Part shown: positions 5,892 through 6,971 of the stretch, in pieces
Layout: the number at the start of each line of letters is the position of its first letter
How positions within the stretch are numbered: the first letter of the stretch is position 1
Source: Oscillospiraceae bacterium
GTDB taxonomy: Bacteria > Bacillota > Clostridia > Oscillospirales > Acutalibacteraceae
Reading direction: 5' to 3'
NCBI GenBank assembly: GCA_028706415.1
Contig: JAQWBK010000057.1
Location: 2,966 to 9,936 of the forward strand
Length of the DNA: 6,971 nt
Translations under genes and position numbers: made by a program
Notes under the pieces: model-generated
Database searches by the model: none
Told to the model about the DNA's origin: nothing
What the model saw: only the letters and a program-made list of their open reading frames with translations

Positions 5892-5912
5892 ACAATCACG
5901 CTGTATTATAAT
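5884..5912 (+). promoter_or_regulatory. Sigma-A promoter of the AraC-family gene
   Basis: TTGCAA (5884-5889) and a perfect TATAAT (5907-5912) are separated by exactly 17 bp. Transcription would start near 5919, giving a leader of about 36 nt that contains the SD AAGGGG (5939-5944). Confidence 0.7.
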
Positions 5913-5954
5913 AAAACCCGAATCTGGACGGTAATATTAAGGGGTTGACGAGTT

Positions 5955-6791
5955 ATGAGCTACATATACAGATATGTTGATGGTTCCCTTGACTTTCATC
6001 ACAGCATTGATAAGAAACCCTGTCCTGATAATTTTCCCATGCACGCACACGAAATGTATGAATTGCTGTTTTTCCTTTCAGGTAATGGGCGGTTTATGGT
6101 TGAGGGATGCGAGTATGCACTGGAACCGGGGAATCTGATGCTTATGCGCCCCAGTGAAGCACACAAGCTGAAAATTCAGCCCGATTCGCCATATGAGCGG
6201 GTAGCCGTTCACTTTTCTTCTGATGTTGTGGGTGGGGTTGACCCAAAAGGTGAGCTGCTTAGGCCTTTTAATGACCGCCCGCTGGGCAGGCAGAATCTAT
6301 ACCAGCGCTCATCCTTTCGCAGCGGTTATGTGCATGAATGTCTCAATTCAATGGAAACCGATATTAACGACAATTATTATCGCAGATTATCCATCGCAAC
6401 AAACCTATACCCGATTCTGACAGAGTTAAGAGAGGCATTTTTGTTCAGGCAGAATGAGTCACTGCAAAATCCCCATAATGAGATGTCGCATGAGCTTGTC
6501 AGCTATGTAAATTACAATCTGACCTCCGGCGACCTTTCACTTGATAAATTGTCCGAGCAATTTCTGATAAGCAAATGCCAGCTTAATCGCATTTTTAAGC
6601 AGGCGACGGGATCAACCGTTTGGGATTATATTTTGATTAAACGGGTAATGACCGCCAGGCAGATGCTGCGCTCGGGTCAGCCCGCGCACAAAGTCAGTCA
6701 GGAATGCGGGTTTCGCGATTATTCGTCGTTCTACCGCTTTTATAAAAAGCGATTTAATGTTTCCCCTCAGGAAGACCGCTTTAAAGTATAA
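5955..6791 (+). CDS. AraC family transcriptional regulator (cupin sensor + double HTH)
   Basis: A 278-residue cytoplasmic regulator of normal length for the family. The N-terminal half is a cupin-type ligand-binding domain: HAHEMYELLFFLSG (30-43), GRFMVEG then YALEPGNLMLMRPSEAHKL (54-72). The C-terminal half has the two helix-turn-helix motifs: LSLDKLSEQFLISKCQLNRIFK (about 194-215), with the usual following T-G-S-T segment, and AHKVSQECGFRDYSSFYRFY (244-263), ending with the conserved KKRFNVSPQE. Such proteins usually sense a sugar or related small molecule and control nearby carbohydrate genes; the ligand cannot be told from sequence. The ATG at 5955 follows AAGGGG by 10 nt and a good promoter by about 43 nt. 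The likely target is to the right, since a consensus promoter lies at 6845-6873. No terminator is seen right after the stop. Confidence 0.9.
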   Translation: MSYIYRYVDGSLDFHHSIDKKPCPDNFPMHAHEMYELLFFLSGNGRFMVEGCEYALEPGNLMLMRPSEAHKLKIQPDSPYERVAVHFSSDVVGGVDPKGELLRPFNDRPLGRQNLYQRSSFRSGYVHECLNSMETDINDNYYRRLSIATNLYPILTELREAFLFRQNESLQNPHNEMSHELVSYVNYNLTSGDLSLDKLSEQFLISKCQLNRIFKQATGSTVWDYILIKRVMTARQMLRSGQPAHKVSQECGFRDYSSFYRFYKKRFNVSPQEDRFKV

Positions 6792-6844
6792 TATTCTAAG
6801 AATGAAATTTGCCGTTTTTAAGTTCAATATCGGTTGTAAAACAA

Positions 6845-6873
6845 TTGACAAAACATATGGTTTGAAGTATAAT
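6845..6873 (+). promoter_or_regulatory. Full-consensus sigma-A promoter reading out of the window
   Basis: TTGACA (6845-6850), a 17-bp spacer and TATAAT (6868-6873) match the sigma-A consensus at every position. The start would be near 6880. About 90 nt of transcript lie in the window without a long frame. Right after the start is CTGT-AAATTTC-ACAG (6891-6905 region), a weak dyad that may be an operator. The transcribed gene, possibly the AraC target, is beyond the window. Confidence 0.75.
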
Positions 6874-6946
6874 GACGAGGCTGTAAATTTCACAGTTCTG
6901 TTTGATGGCGCAAACACTAAAAAACGCCAACCATATTAATTTTTAT

Positions 6947-6969
6947 GTAGCTCATTAAAACTGAGCTAC
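6947..6969. other. 8-bp hairpin at the right edge
   Basis: GTAGCTCA (6947-6954) and TGAGCTAC (6962-6969) form a perfect 8-bp stem with a 7-nt loop. On the plus strand what follows is outside the window, so a terminator cannot be confirmed. On the minus strand it is not followed by a T run. It could end a short RNA from the promoter at 6845 or be leader structure for the next gene. Confidence 0.4.
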
Positions 6970-6971
6970 TG

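Larger units (their letters stand above)
5371..5954. other. Divergent intergenic region packed with inverted repeats
   Basis: This 584-bp region separates the ABC-F gene (leftward) from the AraC gene (rightward). In order it holds a MITE-like element, a short GC hairpin, a 101-bp long hairpin, a stretch from about 5753 to 5829 where nothing is recognised, AT-rich inverted repeats (5830-5891) and the AraC promoter. No coding frame is credible. The ABC-F promoter is unclear: the best candidate has -10 TATACT (5579-5574, minus) with a weak TTGTTG 18 bp upstream. If correct, the ABC-F leader would run through the whole MITE. Confidence 0.6.

Noticed and set aside
6757..6939. 60-residue plus-strand frame overlapping the end of the AraC gene
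   Set aside because: It starts inside the AraC coding region without an SD and runs across the consensus promoter. No recognisable domain.
6905..6958. 17-codon frame after the consensus promoter as a leader peptide
   Set aside because: No SD and no runs of regulatory codons; too short to support.

Overview
The window looks like a chromosomal stretch from a low-to-moderate GC Gram-positive bacterium of the Clostridia, plausibly an Oscillospiraceae/Ruminococcaceae-type gut anaerobe. This rests on the Shine-Dalgarno (SD) and sigma-A promoter style, a FabT-like MarR regulator with the clostridial 'MHTLDAIG' signature, a YdiF-type ABC-F protein, a DUF2079 membrane protein, and an intergenic RNA resembling those of Clostridia. 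The assignment is an inference from protein style, not a database result.

Layout. Positions 1-281 are non-coding and hold a promoter and a 5' leader hairpin. They precede a short plus-strand gene for a UspA/KdpD-type universal-stress domain protein (288-713). Converging on it from the right is a large minus-strand gene for a 600-residue DUF2079 (GT-C-like) polytopic membrane protein (757-2559). Upstream of that gene, 2570-2759 has a minus-strand promoter and a strongly structured, probably non-coding RNA that I tentatively compare with the raiA motif. It could be a free-standing RNA or the leader of the membrane-protein gene. Next on the minus strand come a MarR/FabT-like regulator (2865-3340), with its own promoter, a palindromic operator over the -10 and a clear terminator, and upstream of it an ABC-F ATPase (3454-5370).

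The marR frame is split by one base inside an A7 run, which reads exactly as the slippery heptamer A AAA AAG followed by a long imperfect stem. It may be a recent mutation, an assembly error, or a programmed -1 frameshift.

The 584-bp divergent region between the ABC-F gene and an AraC-family regulator (5955-6791, plus strand) contains three hairpin structures in a row. They are a 157-bp MITE-like element with perfect 18-nt inverted ends and a possible TTTA target duplication, a compact 13-bp hairpin, and a 101-bp near-continuous hairpin of about 41 base pairs. A good sigma-A promoter then leads into the AraC gene. After that gene a full-consensus promoter (TTGACA-17-TATAAT) reads out of the window to the right, so its target lies beyond position 6971.

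Functional reading: ABC-F (ribosome protection or translation factor) followed by MarR resembles a stress/antibiotic response or membrane-homeostasis pair, though marR has independent autoregulated transcription. No complete operon-scale new system is visible. The unusual content is at the RNA and repeat level: the marR frameshift site, the structured RNA upstream of the DUF2079 gene, and the stacked inverted repeats.
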